Shown: positions 25,836-36,604 of the stretch, one piece after another
Layout: each line of letters begins with the position of its first letter
Numbering within the stretch: position 1 is the first letter of the stretch
DNA from: Actinomycetospora chibensis
Lineage (GTDB): Bacteria; Actinomycetota; Actinomycetes; Mycobacteriales; Pseudonocardiaceae
Length of the DNA: 64,000 bases
Direction: 5' to 3'
Assembly (NCBI RefSeq): GCF_028737215.1
Contig: NZ_JAQZAM010000004.1
Span: forward strand, 62,001 to 126,000
The notes under the pieces: generated by a model
Told to the model about the DNA's origin: nothing
Database searches by the model: none
The model's input: the letters and a program-made list of their open reading frames with translations, nothing else
Program-made: the position numbers and the translations under genes

Positions 25836-26747
25836 GTGAGCAACCCCGACGAGTACCAGCAGCAGTCAGGTTTCGGGGCGACTCCGGGGGGATACAGCCA
25901 GCAGTCCGGCTTCAGTGACCCCTCGGCGGCCGCTCCGGGGTCGCAGGACCCGGGCCAGCAGGGTGGTCAGCCGGGTGGTCAGCAGGGACAGCCCGCCTAC
26001 GGCCAGCCGCAGTACGGGCAGCAGCCGGGGTACGGCGGCCAGCCCGGATACGGCGCTCAGCCCGGCTACGGGGGCCAGCCGCAGTACGGCCAGCCGCAGT
26101 ACGGCCAGCCGCAGTACGGCCAGCCGCAGTACGGCCAGCAGCCCGGCTACGGGCAGCAGCAGTACGGCCAGCCGTTCGCGCAGCCCGACGCCGGCTACGG
26201 CCAGCAGCCCGGCTACGGCCAGCCCGGGTACGGCCAGCCCGGCTACGGCCAGCCCGGCTACGGCCAGCCCGGCTACGGCCAGCCCGGCTACGGCGGGGTG
26301 CCGGGCAGCGACCCCACCGACGTCATCGGCTCCCGCGTCGGGCAGTACATCCTCGACGGGCTGCTCTCCGCCGTGCCGACGTTCGTCCTGTTGTTCATCG
26401 TGGCCGGGATCGCCGGGGCGTCGGCCGACCCGAACACGGCGCTCACGATCGTCGGCATCGGCTACGTCCTCGTCTTCGTCGTCGGCCTGGCGTCCGCGTT
26501 CGTGGTGCACGCGTACTGGCCGTCCACCCACCAGGGCCAGACCCCGGCGATGGGATGGCTGAACCTGCGCATCGTCCGCGAGGAGGACGGCGGCGTGCCG
26601 ACCCTCGGGCAGTGCGTGATCCGGTGGCTGATGCTCATCGTCGACGGGCTGTTCGCCGGGATCCTCGGCCTGATCGTCATGTCGACCTCGGCCCGCCACC
26701 AGCGCCTCGGCGACATGGTGGCGAAGACGCTGGTCGTCCGCGCCTGA
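25836..26747 (+). CDS. RDD family membrane protein with GQPGYGQ repeats
   Basis: 303 residues from a GTG with GGGAGAACA upstream. Residues 1-155 are Gly, Gln, Tyr and Pro only, in repeats such as [12 protein letters not shown], a low-complexity region of the kind that can phase-separate. The RDD domain covers about residues 165-300: [27 protein letters not shown], with its Arg and Asp pair, [25 protein letters not shown], and the final [21 protein letters not shown] proteins are polytopic; roles in transport are suspected. Such Gly/Gln/Tyr heads are common in actinobacterial membrane proteins. Confidence 0.85.
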   Translation: MSNPDEYQQQSGFGATPGGYSQQSGFSDPSAAAPGSQDPGQQGGQPGGQQGQPAYGQPQYGQQPGYGGQPGYGAQPGYGGQPQYGQPQYGQPQYGQPQYGQQPGYGQQQYGQPFAQPDAGYGQQPGYGQPGYGQPGYGQPGYGQPGYGQPGYGGVPGSDPTDVIGSRVGQYILDGLLSAVPTFVLLFIVAGIAGASADPNTALTIVGIGYVLVFVVGLASAFVVHAYWPSTHQGQTPAMGWLNLRIVREEDGGVPTLGQCVIRWLMLIVDGLFAGILGLIVMSTSARHQRLGDMVAKTLVVRA

Positions 26748-27081
26748 CGCTCGAGCCCGAGACGGGACGGACACGGACGACCGATCCGATACACCGGGCC
26801 CGAGCATGCGTCCAGCAGTGACACGGGCGAGCGTTCCGCCCGATCGGGCGCCGGTCGGAGCCGTCACTGCCGCTGACAGGGACTCCACTGCTCCGGCCGG
26901 GCGAACCTGGACCGTTCGTGCCGCCAGGCGAAACGGACTCGGTCCGCAGAGCGACTTCCGGGCCACAGTCGGGCGCAACCGGTGCGTCCCGACGCCGCGC
27001 AGGCCCGGTCCGGCGTGACCGTACGTGACGGAGGCAGTCCGACGTGAGCTCGACAGATTCCCGACCCGGTGGGTGGCGACG
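26748..27081. other. Intergenic region with a 13-codon leader ORF
   Basis: No gene longer than the next entry is supported here. A short frame starts with GTG at 27044, has GGAGG at 27030-27034, and ends with a TGA at 27083-27085 that overlaps the ATG of the following gene (ATGA). It codes for VSSTDSRPGGWRR. This may be a coupled leader peptide or chance. Confidence 0.45.
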
Positions 27082-27600
27082 ATGAGCGCCCCGGCACGCG
27101 GTGGGTACGCCGCCTGGGTCAGCTGGCTCGAGGCGTTCCGCCGGGGTGAGGACCCGTCGACGGAGGGCCTCGGCCCGGTGCGCGGGGGCTTCGGCTCGTA
27201 CGTGGAGGCGCGCCTGCTGGAGCGGCTCTCCACGGCCTTCGCCGGGCGGGTGCGGCAGTGGCAGACGTCGCTCGGCGACCGCATCGTGGCCCAGCCGCCG
27301 GACGGCCCGGTCGCCGCGTCGGCGATCCTGCGGGACGCGGTCGCACGGCTGGAGCCGCTCGCGAAGCTCGCCGGCTCGCCGCTGGTGCCGCCGGCGCTCG
27401 GCGCGTCGATGCGCGACATGCTCGCCGACGTCCGCGAGGGCGCCCGCACCGCGCTCGAGGAGGCCTGGCGTCGCGGGCTCGAGGACGAGCACGTCGCGGG
27501 CATGCCCGCGCAGCGGCGGGTGGACCCGTCGGCGCGACGCCCGCTGGCCGGCGGTGTCCGTCCCGGGCGCGTGCCGGAGGGCGGGGCCCGCCGGAACTAG
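27082..27600 (+). CDS. Unknown helical protein
   Basis: 172 residues from the ATG at 27082, MSAPARGGYAAWVSWLEAFRRGED. Mostly helical with AARARR-type heptads in RQWQTSLGDRIVAQ and ARTALEEAWRRGLEDEH; the end is basic. In-frame GTG at 27025 would add 19 residues but lacks support. No family recognised. Confidence 0.65.
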   Translation: MSAPARGGYAAWVSWLEAFRRGEDPSTEGLGPVRGGFGSYVEARLLERLSTAFAGRVRQWQTSLGDRIVAQPPDGPVAASAILRDAVARLEPLAKLAGSPLVPPALGASMRDMLADVREGARTALEEAWRRGLEDEHVAGMPAQRRVDPSARRPLAGGVRPGRVPEGGARRN

Positions 27601-27610
27601 CCGGGAGACC

Positions 27611-28864
27611 TCAGCCGAGGCCCACGCGCGCGAGCACGCCGCGGTGGTCGCTGCCCTCGACGTCGACGATCTCGACCTCGCGCGCCGCGGGTCCGCCGGA
27701 CGTCAGCACGTGGTCGATCTGGACCCCGAGGAGCCGCGGGGCGGCCGAGGGCCACGTGCCCGTCAGGCCCTCGCCGACGTCGCTCGCCGCGTCCGTGCAG
27801 CCGTCGATGGCGTCGCGGAGCTCGGCGTGGTCGAGGGTGGCGTTGAGGTCCCCGGCGACGACCGTCGGCCGGTCGCCGGTGCACCACCGGGAGAGCGCCT
27901 CGACGTCGCGCTTCCAGGCGTTGGTGTCCCCGGGCTTCGGCGACTGCGGGTGGGTCGCGACGACGCGCACCGGCTGCCCGTCGACGTCGTCGAAGTCGAG
28001 GATGAGCGAGGGGAACTCGGTGTCGCGGTTCGGCGTCGCCGTCGGACGGCCGAGCTCGCGGCGCACGAACACGGTCATCGGGCTGTCGTCGCGCCGGGCG
28101 TCGGCGGCGAAGACGCGGTAGCCGCTGGTGCCCTCCTCGCCGCCGGAGGTGTCGACGAGGGCCTGCTGGAGGCGGTCACGCAGGACGCCGCGGGCCTCGG
28201 GCAGGACGACGACGTCGGGGGTTCGCGAGGTGATGAGCGCGGCGAGGGCGTCCGGGTCGGCGCGGCTGAGGTAGGCGCTGGCGGTGAGGACGGTCAGCTC
28301 CGGGCCCCCGGTCGCGCCCGCTTCCGACGAGCCGATCGCCCGGGGCAGGACCATCGCGAGCCCCAGCACGCCGACCAGGCCGAGAGCGGCGGCCACCGGC
28401 CACGCCCGCCGTGCGAGGAGCCCCACGAGCAGGGCGAACACCGTGAGCCCGGCGGCGAGTTGCGGTCGGAAGGCGATGGTCTGGACGAACGGGGTGCGGT
28501 CGTCGATCCCGAGCAGGTCGGAGAAGGTCACCACGGCCGCGGGCACCCCGAGCACGACGGCCGCGGCGATCGCCCCGGCGCCGGTACGGGGCAGACGGGG
28601 GTTGCGTCGAGGTCGGGAGCGGTCGCGCGCCGGCTCCCGTGACGCGGCCGGTCGGGGCGGCGCCGGAGGCGCCGCGGGGGCGGACATCTGGCGGGTCTGC
28701 GGGGGCGACGGGCCCCGGCCGGGGGGCGGGCCGTGGGGACGCCGTGCACCCGGCGGGCCCGGCGGCCGACCGGAACCGGGCGGCGGTGCCCAGCCTCCGC
28801 CGTACCCCGGCCCGGCCGGCCGGCCCCCGGGCGCAGGCCGCCCGGGGTCGTTCCGACCGGTCAC
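27611..28864 (-). CDS. Membrane-anchored endonuclease/exonuclease/phosphatase family protein
   Basis: 417 residues from a GTG at 28864. Pro/Gly-rich cytoplasmic head (about 100 residues), several membrane helices (about 110-200), then an EEP catalytic domain outside. Motifs seen: TPDVVVLPEARG, VRVVATHPQSP, TVVAGDLNATLDH (the GDxN core) and VQIDHVLTSGG with SDHRGVLARV at the end (DH pair). The enzyme should hydrolyse phosphodiesters; as an exported EEP it may act on sphingolipid-like or nucleic substrates. It overlaps the upstream gene by 4 bases (GTGA), so the two are coupled. Confidence 0.82.
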   Translation of the reverse strand: MTGRNDPGRPAPGGRPAGPGYGGGWAPPPGSGRPPGPPGARRPHGPPPGRGPSPPQTRQMSAPAAPPAPPRPAASREPARDRSRPRRNPRLPRTGAGAIAAAVVLGVPAAVVTFSDLLGIDDRTPFVQTIAFRPQLAAGLTVFALLVGLLARRAWPVAAALGLVGVLGLAMVLPRAIGSSEAGATGGPELTVLTASAYLSRADPDALAALITSRTPDVVVLPEARGVLRDRLQQALVDTSGGEEGTSGYRVFAADARRDDSPMTVFVRRELGRPTATPNRDTEFPSLILDFDDVDGQPVRVVATHPQSPKPGDTNAWKRDVEALSRWCTGDRPTVVAGDLNATLDHAELRDAIDGCTDAASDVGEGLTGTWPSAAPRLLGVQIDHVLTSGGPAAREVEIVDVEGSDHRGVLARVGLG

Positions 28865-30123
28865 GCGCGGGTCACGCGCAGGATGACGTCGTCGGAGCCG
28901 TTGTCGCTGGTCAGGTACAGCGCGCCGTCCGGGCCGAGACGTGCACCGCGCAGGCGGCCGAACTCGCCGTCGAGCTCCGGCGGCACCGTGACCTCGACGA
29001 TGCGGTTCTCGTCGGCGCCGGTGCCCGGGCGCATGAAGAAGAGCTTCTCGCCCTTCTGCGCGGACACGGCCAGCAGTCCCGCCATGTCCCCCCAGGCGGG
29101 CCCGTCGAGGAAGGCCGCGCCGCTGATCGCCTCGGTGGGGTCGCCCGAGCTCCACGCGGCGGGGACGGCGTCCGGGTAGCGGTCGAGGTCGGTCATCGGC
29201 ACCGACTCGTCGTAGCCGCCGGGGCTCTCGCCGCCCTGGGCCGGATCCCAGCCGTAGTTCGAGCCGGGGATGACGACGTTCACCTCGTCGTCGATGTCGG
29301 GGCCGTGCTCGGCGCTCCAGCCACGCCCGGTGCCCGGCTGGACGGCGACGGCCTGCACATTGCGGTGCCCGTAGCCCGAGACGAGGCGCTCCGCGGCGCT
29401 GCCGGAGGCGGCGAACGGGTTGCCCGGCGCGGGACCGCCGGTGGCGGGGTCGACGCGCAGCACCTTGCCGCCGAGCGAGCCGCGGTCCTGCGGGATCGTG
29501 GCGCGCGCGGTGTCGCCGGTGCCGACGAGCAGCATGCCGTCGGGGGCGAAGGTGGGCCGGCACCCGGAGTGGCGTCCCGAGGGGTTCACCGGCAGGCCGC
29601 CGACCAGCGGGTCGCGCACGCGGTCGGCCCGCGTCCCGTCGGGCGACAGGCGCCACGACACGACGCGCACGTCGACCGGGCGGCCGCCTTCCTGATGGGT
29701 CTGGCAGGTCACGAACGACCCGGAGGTGGCGACGTCCGGCGCCGCGGCGATCCCCATGAGCCCGCCCTCCCCGCGCGCGTAGACCGAGGAGAGGTCGGCG
29801 GCGACGGGCGTGACGCGGGCCCCGGGGCCGAGGCCCGTGACGAGCGAGAGCGACCCGTCCCGCTGGGTCACCAGCATCCGGTCGCCGCCGACGAAGGCGA
29901 CGTCCCAGGGGTTCGCGAAGTCGCCGGCCACGGTCTCGACGCGCAGCGCGGTGCCCGTCGGCCCGGCCGGCGTCGACGGCGGCGCGGCGGCCCCGGCACC
30001 TCCGCCGGACGCGGGTGCCGCGCTCGTCCGGTCCGGACCCTCGCTGCACGCTGCGAGGCCCAGGGCCAGGAGCGCCGTGAGGGTGAGCAGGGCCCGCGCC
30101 GGGCGTGATCGGCTGGAGGTCAC
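28861..30123 (-). CDS. PQQ-dependent sugar dehydrogenase-like lipoprotein
   Basis: 420 residues from the GTG at 30123 (GTG 30129 also fits). Signal peptide with lipobox LAACSEG. The soluble glucose/sorbosone dehydrogenase propeller follows: FANPWDVAFVGGDRMLVTQRDGSL, GLMGIAAAPD, GRHSGCRPTFAPDGMLLVGTGD, GYGHRNVQAVAVQPGTGRGWSAEHGPDIDDEVNVV with the calcium-binding acidic residues, and GSNYGWD. It should oxidise a sugar or alcohol outside the membrane. It is translationally coupled to the EEP protein. Confidence 0.86.
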   Translation of the reverse strand: MTSSRSRPARALLTLTALLALGLAACSEGPDRTSAAPASGGGAGAAAPPSTPAGPTGTALRVETVAGDFANPWDVAFVGGDRMLVTQRDGSLSLVTGLGPGARVTPVAADLSSVYARGEGGLMGIAAAPDVATSGSFVTCQTHQEGGRPVDVRVVSWRLSPDGTRADRVRDPLVGGLPVNPSGRHSGCRPTFAPDGMLLVGTGDTARATIPQDRGSLGGKVLRVDPATGGPAPGNPFAASGSAAERLVSGYGHRNVQAVAVQPGTGRGWSAEHGPDIDDEVNVVIPGSNYGWDPAQGGESPGGYDESVPMTDLDRYPDAVPAAWSSGDPTEAISGAAFLDGPAWGDMAGLLAVSAQKGEKLFFMRPGTGADENRIVEVTVPPELDGEFGRLRGARLGPDGALYLTSDNGSDDVILRVTRA

Positions 30124-30269
30124 GTCCACGATGATGCCGCGCGACGCGTCCGATTCCCGTGGGGGCCCGATCGGGTGAGCCCGTCGGTGGCGAATCTGGG
30201 CTGGTCGGCGGCATGAAGTCGGCGAACGGGTGGCGCTGTCCGTCGGCCCGTCCAACGAGGGCGTGCCTG

Positions 30270-30298
30270 TTGAACACGAACGGACCGCACGGTACTTT
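30270..30298 (+). promoter_or_regulatory. Vegetative promoter for mfd
   Basis: TTGAAC (30270-30275), a 17-base spacer and TACTTT (30293-30298) make an almost consensus promoter, in a short AT-rich island. Transcription would begin near 30305, about 240 bases before the chosen mfd start. The remaining gap 30124-30546 shows nothing else. Confidence 0.6.
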
Positions 30299-30546
30299 TT
30301 GCGCGGCGGCGCACCGCCCGTGCGATCCGGGGGGCACGCACGGAGGTCGGGTCCGTCGAGGAGTCGTCGGCCGCGGGGAGCCGGCGACTCCGACCCGAAC
30401 CGGCCGGAGACCCGCCCCTACCGCTCGCGGTGGCCGTCACAGGCCATCCTGCCCGGCCGTCGGGGCTCGCACGTACCCTGGAGTCCTCCCCGGCGCGCCC
30501 GCTCCTGCGCTCGTGCCCGACGGTCCGTCGAAGGGTCCGAAGAAGC

Positions 30547-33500
30547 TTGTCGCCCGCCGCGTCTCCTGCCGTGTCGCCTGCCGTCTCCTCCCCGGGTCCC
30601 CCTGCCGGATCCACCGCCGGATCCACCGCGCCCCTCGCCGACCTGCTGCCCGCGGCGCTCGCCGATCCCGGGCTGCAGGACGTCGTCGCGGCCGCCGGAC
30701 GGGACGTCGCCGTCGAGGGTCCGACGGGGCTGCGGCCCTTCCTCGCCGCGGCGCTCGCCGCCGTGCCGGGCGAGGGCGGTGCGGTCGGCGGGGCCGGTAC
30801 CCCGGTCCTCGTGGTCACCGCCACCGAGCGGGAGGCCGAGGAGCTGACCACCGCGGTGGGCGAGCTGCTCTCCCCCGACGAGGTGGCCCTCCTGCCGAGC
30901 TGGGAGACCCTGCCCCACGAGCGGCTCTCGCCGCGCGCCGACACCGTCGGGCGCCGCGTCACGGTGATGCGCCGGCTGGCCCACCCGGAGGCGCCGGACA
31001 CCCCCGACGTCCCGCTGCGCGTCGTCGTCACGGCCACCCGCAGCCTCCTCCAGCCCGTCGTGCCCGGGCTCGGCGACCTCGAGCCGGTGCGCCTGGCCGA
31101 GGGCACCGAGTACGAGCTCGAGGCGCTCACCGCCCGCCTCGTCGACCTCGCCTACGCGCGCGTCGAGATGGTGGAGAAGCGCGGCGAGTTCGCGGTGCGC
31201 GGCGGCATCGTCGACCTGTTCCCGCCCACGGCGGCGGCGCCGGTGCGCGTGGAGTTCTGGGGCGACGAGGTCTCCGAGCTGCGCTGCTTCTCCGTCGCCG
31301 ACCAGCGCTCGCTGCCCGGCGAGGGCCCCGACTCCCGACCGGCCGAGGTCGTCGCGCCGCCGTGCCGCGAGCTGCTGCTCACCGACACCGTGCGCACCCG
31401 CGCCGCGGAGCTCGCCGCCGAGCACACCAAGGACAAGGCCCTCGCCGAGCTGCTCAGCCGCGTCGCGGAGGGCATCCCGTCGGAGGGCATGGAGTCGCTG
31501 ATCCCCGCGCTGCTCTCCGGGGAGGGGGAGACGCCGGAGCTCGCCCTGCTGCCCGAGCTGCTGCCCAGCGGCGGGCACGTGCTGGTCTGCCACCCCGAGC
31601 GCGTGATCACACGCGCCGCCGACCTCGTGCGCACCGGCCAGGAGTTCCTCGAGGCGTCGTGGCTCGCGGCCGCGGACGGCGCCGACGGCCGCGCCCCCAT
31701 CGACCTCGGTGCCTCGGCCTACCGCGACCTCGGCGACGTGCGCGCCGTCGCCGCGAAGGCGGGACGGCCGTGGTGGACGCTGTCGAGCCTCGCGACCGAC
31801 CCCGACGTCGAGGACGACTCCCAGACTCCGCGAGAGTGGGGCCAGCACACCGATAGGGCGCGGGTGCTGCGGCCCGGGTTCATCGCCGTCGAGGCCTACC
31901 GCGGCGACATCGCCCGCGCGGCCGCCGACCTCCGTGGGCTCGCCGCGTCCGGGGGGATCGGCGTCGTCGTCGTGCCCGCCGCCGGCACGGCCCAGCGCGC
32001 GGCCGAGCAGCTGCGCGAGCACGAGGTGCCGGTGGTCCTGGCGGACGAGGGCCTGCTCGGCGCCCCGCAGCCCGGCGTGGTCACGGTCACGCGCGGGTCG
32101 CTGGCCGACGGCGTCACGGCCGGCGGGACGCCGCTCGTGATCGTCACCGAGTCCGACCTCACGGGCAGCCGCTCGAGCGGCGACGGCGTCGTGAAGCGGG
32201 CGCCGGTCAAGCGGCGCAACGCCGTCGACCCTCTCACGCTCCAGACCGGCGACTACGTCGTCCACGCCCAGCACGGCATCGGCAAGTTCGTCGAGATGAC
32301 CCAGCGCACCACCGGCACCGGCCCGGCGCGCACCACGCGCGAGTACCTGGTGCTGGAGTACGCCAGCTCGAAGCGCGGGCAGGCGTCGGACCGGCTGTTC
32401 GTCCCGACCGACCAGCTCGACCAGGTCAGCCGCTACGTCGGCGGCGAGCTGCCGACGCTGAACAAGCTCGGCGGCTCCGACTGGTCGAAGACGAAGTCGA
32501 AGGCGCGCAAGGCGGTCCGCGACATCGCGGCGTCGCTGGTCCAGCTCTACGCGGCGCGCCAGTCCGCGCCCGGGCACGCGTTCGCGGCCGACACCCCGTG
32601 GCAGCGGGAGATGGAGGACGCGTTCCCGTTCACCGAGACGCCCGACCAGGCGTCGGCGATCGACGAGGTCAAGGCCGACATGGAGAAGGCGGTCCCGATG
32701 GATCGCGTCATCTCCGGCGACGTCGGCTACGGCAAGACCGAGATCGGGGTGCGCGCGGCGTTCAAGGCGGTGCAGGACGGCAAGCAGGTGGCGGTGCTCG
32801 TGCCGACGACGCTGCTCGCCCAGCAGCACCTGCAGACGTTCACCGACCGGATGCGCAACTTCCCGATCACGGTGAAGGGGCTCTCGCGGTTCACGCCGGC
32901 CAAGGAGGTCGACGGGATCCTCCGGGGCCTCGCCGACGGCAGCGTCGACGTCGTCGTCGGCACCCACCGGCTCCTGCAGACCGGGGTGTCCTGGAAGGAC
33001 CTCGGGCTGGTGATCATCGACGAGGAGCAGCGCTTCGGCGTCGAGCACAAGGAGCACATCACCGGGCTCCGCGCCCACGTCGACATGCTCTCGATGTCCG
33101 CGACGCCGATCCCGCGCACCCTGGAGATGAGCCTCGCCGGCATCCGCGAGATGTCGACGATCCTCACCCCGCCCGAGGAGCGGCACCCGACGCTGACCTA
33201 CGTCGGCGCTCAGGAGCCCAAGCAGATCGCCGCCGCGATCCGGCGCGAGCTGCTCCGCGACGGGCAGGTCTTCTACATCCACAACCGCGTGCAGTCGATC
33301 GACGACTCCGCGGCCAAGCTGCGCCAGCTCGTGCCCGAGGCGCGCATCGTCACCGCGCACGGCCAGATGCCCGAGGAGCGCCTCGAGCGCACCGTCAACG
33401 AGTTCTGGGAGCGCGAGCACGACGTCCTGGTCTGCACGACGATCGTCGAGAACGGCCTGGACATCTCCAACGCCAACACCCTGATCGTCGAGCGCGCCGA

Positions 33501-34332
33501 CACCCTGGGGCTCTCGCAGCTCCACCAGCTCCGCGGTCGCGTCGGCCGCGGGCGCGAGCGGGGGTACGCCTACTTCCTCTACCCGGCCGACCAGCCGCTC
33601 ACCGAGACCGCGCACGACCGCCTCGCCACCATCGCCCAGCACTCCGAGCTGGGCGCCGGCACCGCGGTCGCGATGAAGGACCTCGAGATCCGCGGCGCCG
33701 GCAACATCCTCGGCGCCGAGCAGTCCGGGCACATCGCGGGCGTCGGGTTCGACCTCTACGTGCGCCTGGTCGGCGAGGCCGTCGAGGCGTTCAAGGCGCA
33801 CACCGACGCCGCAGGCGACGGCGACGAGCCGCTGGCCGAGGTGCGCGTCGACCTCCCGATCGACGCCCACGTGCCGCACGACTACGTCGACACCGAGCGC
33901 CTGCGCCTCGACGTCTACCGCAAGATTGCCGAGGCCGGCGACGACGCGGCGCTGGACGCCGTCCGCGAGGAGCTCGTCGACCGCTACGGCGAGCCCCCGG
34001 TGCCGGTGACCAACCTGCTGGCCGTCGCCGCGTTCCGCCAGGTCTGCCGGCGTCACGGGATCACCGAGGTCGCGGGCCAGGGCAACCAGATCCGCCTCGC
34101 GCCGGTGGACCTGCCCGACTCCGCGCAGATGCGGCTCAAGCGCCTGCACCCGCGCGCGCAGTACAAGGCGGCGTCGCGCACCCTCTCGCTGCCCCGGCCC
34201 GTGGAGGGCCAGGACGGGCGGGGCCCGGTGAAGATGGGCGCGCCGCCCCTGCGCGACCTGGCCCTGCTGGCCTGGTGCGAGCAGCTGTTCGCCCAGCTCT
34301 TCCCCGCGCCGGTGGCGGCGGCGGCGACCTGA
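30547..34332 (+). CDS. mfd: Transcription-repair coupling factor Mfd
   Basis: 1261 residues from a TTG at 30547 with AGAAG upstream; an in-frame GTG at 30430 would add 39 disordered residues. Order of domains: UvrB-like N-terminal part ([47 protein letters not shown]), RNA-polymerase-binding CarD-like domain ([18 protein letters not shown]) and a RecG-type helicase motor with Walker [10 protein letters not shown] (about residue 725), DEEQRF Walker B, and [17 protein letters not shown]; the TRCF domain closes the protein. Mfd removes stalled RNA polymerase and recruits UvrA. First of the conserved mfd-mazG-lpqU-eno order. Confidence 0.97.
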   Translation: MSPAASPAVSPAVSSPGPPAGSTAGSTAPLADLLPAALADPGLQDVVAAAGRDVAVEGPTGLRPFLAAALAAVPGEGGAVGGAGTPVLVVTATEREAEELTTAVGELLSPDEVALLPSWETLPHERLSPRADTVGRRVTVMRRLAHPEAPDTPDVPLRVVVTATRSLLQPVVPGLGDLEPVRLAEGTEYELEALTARLVDLAYARVEMVEKRGEFAVRGGIVDLFPPTAAAPVRVEFWGDEVSELRCFSVADQRSLPGEGPDSRPAEVVAPPCRELLLTDTVRTRAAELAAEHTKDKALAELLSRVAEGIPSEGMESLIPALLSGEGETPELALLPELLPSGGHVLVCHPERVITRAADLVRTGQEFLEASWLAAADGADGRAPIDLGASAYRDLGDVRAVAAKAGRPWWTLSSLATDPDVEDDSQTPREWGQHTDRARVLRPGFIAVEAYRGDIARAAADLRGLAASGGIGVVVVPAAGTAQRAAEQLREHEVPVVLADEGLLGAPQPGVVTVTRGSLADGVTAGGTPLVIVTESDLTGSRSSGDGVVKRAPVKRRNAVDPLTLQTGDYVVHAQHGIGKFVEMTQRTTGTGPARTTREYLVLEYASSKRGQASDRLFVPTDQLDQVSRYVGGELPTLNKLGGSDWSKTKSKARKAVRDIAASLVQLYAARQSAPGHAFAADTPWQREMEDAFPFTETPDQASAIDEVKADMEKAVPMDRVISGDVGYGKTEIGVRAAFKAVQDGKQVAVLVPTTLLAQQHLQTFTDRMRNFPITVKGLSRFTPAKEVDGILRGLADGSVDVVVGTHRLLQTGVSWKDLGLVIIDEEQRFGVEHKEHITGLRAHVDMLSMSATPIPRTLEMSLAGIREMSTILTPPEERHPTLTYVGAQEPKQIAAAIRRELLRDGQVFYIHNRVQSIDDSAAKLRQLVPEARIVTAHGQMPEERLERTVNEFWEREHDVLVCTTIVENGLDISNANTLIVERADTLGLSQLHQLRGRVGRGRERGYAYFLYPADQPLTETAHDRLATIAQHSELGAGTAVAMKDLEIRGAGNILGAEQSGHIAGVGFDLYVRLVGEAVEAFKAHTDAAGDGDEPLAEVRVDLPIDAHVPHDYVDTERLRLDVYRKIAEAGDDAALDAVREELVDRYGEPPVPVTNLLAVAAFRQVCRRHGITEVAGQGNQIRLAPVDLPDSAQMRLKRLHPRAQYKAASRTLSLPRPVEGQDGRGPVKMGAPPLRDLALLAWCEQLFAQLFPAPVAAAAT

Positions 34333-34391
34333 CGGCCGTGCTCCGGTGCGTGCCGGGCGGCCGCGGAGCCGCTCGGTGGGACCTCGCCAGT

Positions 34392-34516
34392 TCGATCTCT
34401 CGACCGTGCCGCCAGTGCTGGTGCGAGGGGCACGTACGGCAGGCGTGCGGACCGGTCGATCATGCGCGATGTGCCCCTCGACGCGCACAGCACCGGTCGC
34501 ACTCTCGAGAGATCGA
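34392..34516. repeat. Dispersed palindromic repeat, copy 2, within a larger palindrome
   Basis: The core at 34423-34481 matches 1059-1117 in arms (GCGAGGGGCAC / GTGCCCCTCG) and interior (CGGCAGGCG, GATCATGCGC). It is nested between a perfect 12-base outer pair, TCGATCTCTCGA (34392-34403) and TCGAGAGATCGA (34505-34516). The outer pair is absent at copy 1. Position: between mfd and the next lipoprotein gene. Confidence 0.75.
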
Positions 34517-34615
34517 GATGGCGAGCTCCCGGAACCGGGGGCGCCGGCGGCCCGGGCGCCCAGGAGTGCGGGGCGGCCGGGGGGACGCGGCCGGGCGGGT
34601 GAGAAGGTGACCACC

Positions 34616-35620
34616 GTGCGTCGCCTGCTGCCGATCGTCACGTCGGTGCTCGTCGGTCTCGTCGTGCTGGCCGGGTGCGGGACGGGGCCGTCCCAGGTGG
34701 ACGCCGCGGCCATCGTCGGCGACCAGGTCATCACGATCGACGACATCCAGGGCCGGCTGCGCACCGCCGTGCCGGACCTGCGGGTCGCGGTCGACCAGCA
34801 GGGGGCGCAGCAGGGCATCGCGCCGGGCGCGCCGATCCCGCCGCAGCTGCTCGCGCAGGAGTCGCGCCGGCTGGTGACGGTCCGGGTCCTGCACGAGCTC
34901 ATCGCCGAGCAATCGCGTCGCGACGGGATCGTCGTGCCGCCGCAGCGGGTGGATGCCGAGCTCGCCCGGGTCGGCGGGGCGGAGGCGGCCGCGCAGGGCA
35001 GCGGCTTCGACCCCGCGACGATCCGCGAGCTCGTGGGCGACCAGGTCGCCGCCGCCGAGATCGGCCGCCGGGTGTTCGACCGCCTGGCCGTCACCATCGA
35101 CTACGCCGCCACGCCGGACCGGGCGTCGGCGGAGGCCCTGGCCGCCCAGGTCGCCGCCGACCCGACACGCGCGGACCGGCTCTTCGCCGGCGCGCCGGGC
35201 GGAGCGGGGGCGAGCGGGCTCGCGCTGCGTCCGGGCCAGAACCAGGGCGCCGAGCTCCGGTCGTCGGCGTCGTCGGTGCTCTTCGGGCTGCCCGCGGGCA
35301 CCGTCGCGATCACGCCGAGCGGCTCGTCGAGCTCGCAGACCGGCCAGCAGCAGGACCCGGCCCAGGGCCCGTGGACGGTCATCCACGTGCGCGAGCGCAC
35401 CCTCGACGCCCCGCCGCCCGGAGCAGGCATCACCCCCGCCGGCGCGGTCGACGAGGACACGATGTTCGGGTTCGGCCTGCGCATGCTCCAGCCGCTGGCG
35501 CTCGAGGAGGGCGTGACGGTCAGCCCCCGCTACGGCACCTGGGACCCGACGCAGCTCGACGTGGTCGAGGACGAGGCGGCCGCGGGCGTCATCACCCCGG
35601 TGCGCAGCCCGGCCCCGTGA
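34616..35620 (+). CDS. SurA N-terminal domain lipoprotein
   Basis: 334 residues from the GTG at 34616 (GAGAAGG upstream; GTG 34607 possible). Signal peptide with lipobox VLAGCG, then VDAAAIVGDQVITIDDIQGRL and HELIAEQSRRDGIVVPPQRVDAELARVGG, the SurA_N chaperone layout. No rotamase (parvulin) domain is recognisable. It likely helps fold exported proteins. Its stop overlaps the mazG start (GTGA), so the two are coupled. Confidence 0.8.
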   Translation: MRRLLPIVTSVLVGLVVLAGCGTGPSQVDAAAIVGDQVITIDDIQGRLRTAVPDLRVAVDQQGAQQGIAPGAPIPPQLLAQESRRLVTVRVLHELIAEQSRRDGIVVPPQRVDAELARVGGAEAAAQGSGFDPATIRELVGDQVAAAEIGRRVFDRLAVTIDYAATPDRASAEALAAQVAADPTRADRLFAGAPGGAGASGLALRPGQNQGAELRSSASSVLFGLPAGTVAITPSGSSSSQTGQQQDPAQGPWTVIHVRERTLDAPPPGAGITPAGAVDEDTMFGFGLRMLQPLALEEGVTVSPRYGTWDPTQLDVVEDEAAAGVITPVRSPAP

Positions 35621-36528
35621 GCACCGGGACCACCACGACGGTCGCCGTCGACCCCCGGCTCGGCGCGGTCCTGCCCGCCTCGGCGGTGCGCACGGTCGCC
35701 GCGGCCGACCAGGTGCGCCTGCACCCCGACCTGCCCGCGGAGCTCGCTGAGGCGTTCGCGCGCGACCTCGGCGCGGTCGGGACGGAGACGCCACGGGCCG
35801 ACGGCGCGGTGGTCGAGCTCGTGCCGGGGACCGGGAACCAGCCCGGCGCCGCGCTCCTCGAGGCCGTGCGCGTCATGGACCGCCTGCGCTCGCCCGGCGG
35901 CTGCCCGTGGGACGCCGCGCAGACGCCGGAGTCGCTGCTGCGCTACCTCGTCGAGGAGACCTACGAGCTCTACGACGCCGTCGCCGACGACGACCGCGAG
36001 GCCGTGCGGGAGGAACTGGGCGACGTCCTGCTCCAGGTCCTCTTCCACGCGCGGATCGCCCAGGAGGACCCGCGCGCGCCGTTCGGGATCGACGAGGTCG
36101 CGCAGGAGCTGGTGGCCAAGCTCGTCGGACGGCACCCGCACGTCTTCGGCGACGGCGAGGTGATCACCGGTGCGGCTGAGCAGCAGGTGCGCTGGGAGGA
36201 GCTCAAGGCGGTCGAGAAGCGCCGGGCCTCCGCCCTGGAGGGCGTCGCGCGGGCCCAGCCCGCGGCCGCGCTCGTCGCGAAGTACCTCTCGCGGGCCCGC
36301 CGGGCGGGCGTGCCCGACGACCTGCTGGCCGCCGCGTCGGACGATCCGCTCTACGCGGACATCGCCGCCGGCACCGTTGCCGGGAACGCCGACCCCGAGG
36401 GAGCGCTGCGGGCCGCCGCGGACGAGCTGGCCCACCGGGTGCGGTCCGCCGAGGACGCGGCGCGCGCCGCGGGGGAGGACCCCGCCGCCCTCGACGCGGA
36501 GGCCTGGGCCCGCCACTGGCGGGCCTGA
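35617..36528 (+). CDS. mazG: Nucleoside triphosphate pyrophosphohydrolase MazG
   Basis: 303 residues. One MazG domain (about 90-215): LRSPGGCPWDAAQTPESLLRYLVEETYELYDAV with the EExxE metal site, then EELGDVLLQVLFHARIA (ExxD). A second helical block, WEELKAVEKR and PAAALVAKYLSRARRAG, completes the dimer. The N-terminal 80 residues are an actinobacterial extension. It hydrolyses NTPs, including oxidised nucleotides and possibly ppGpp. Second gene of the conserved order. Confidence 0.94.
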   Translation: MSTGTTTTVAVDPRLGAVLPASAVRTVAAADQVRLHPDLPAELAEAFARDLGAVGTETPRADGAVVELVPGTGNQPGAALLEAVRVMDRLRSPGGCPWDAAQTPESLLRYLVEETYELYDAVADDDREAVREELGDVLLQVLFHARIAQEDPRAPFGIDEVAQELVAKLVGRHPHVFGDGEVITGAAEQQVRWEELKAVEKRRASALEGVARAQPAAALVAKYLSRARRAGVPDDLLAAASDDPLYADIAAGTVAGNADPEGALRAAADELAHRVRSAEDAARAAGEDPAALDAEAWARHWRA

Positions 36529-36604
36529 GTCCTGCGTCTGAATTCGGACAATACGGTCACCTCCTGTGATCGCTGGTGCCGACGTCTTCCCTCGCGTCAC
36601 CCAG

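Noticed and set aside
26000-26290. GQPGYGQ region as a non-coding minisatellite
   Set aside because: It is in frame with the RDD protein, with synonymous changes between units.
30418-35097. An open frame of about 1560 codons on the minus strand across mfd
   Set aside because: It mirrors the codon positions of mfd, is full of Arg, Gly and Asp runs and has no family motif. Such shadows are normal at this GC level.
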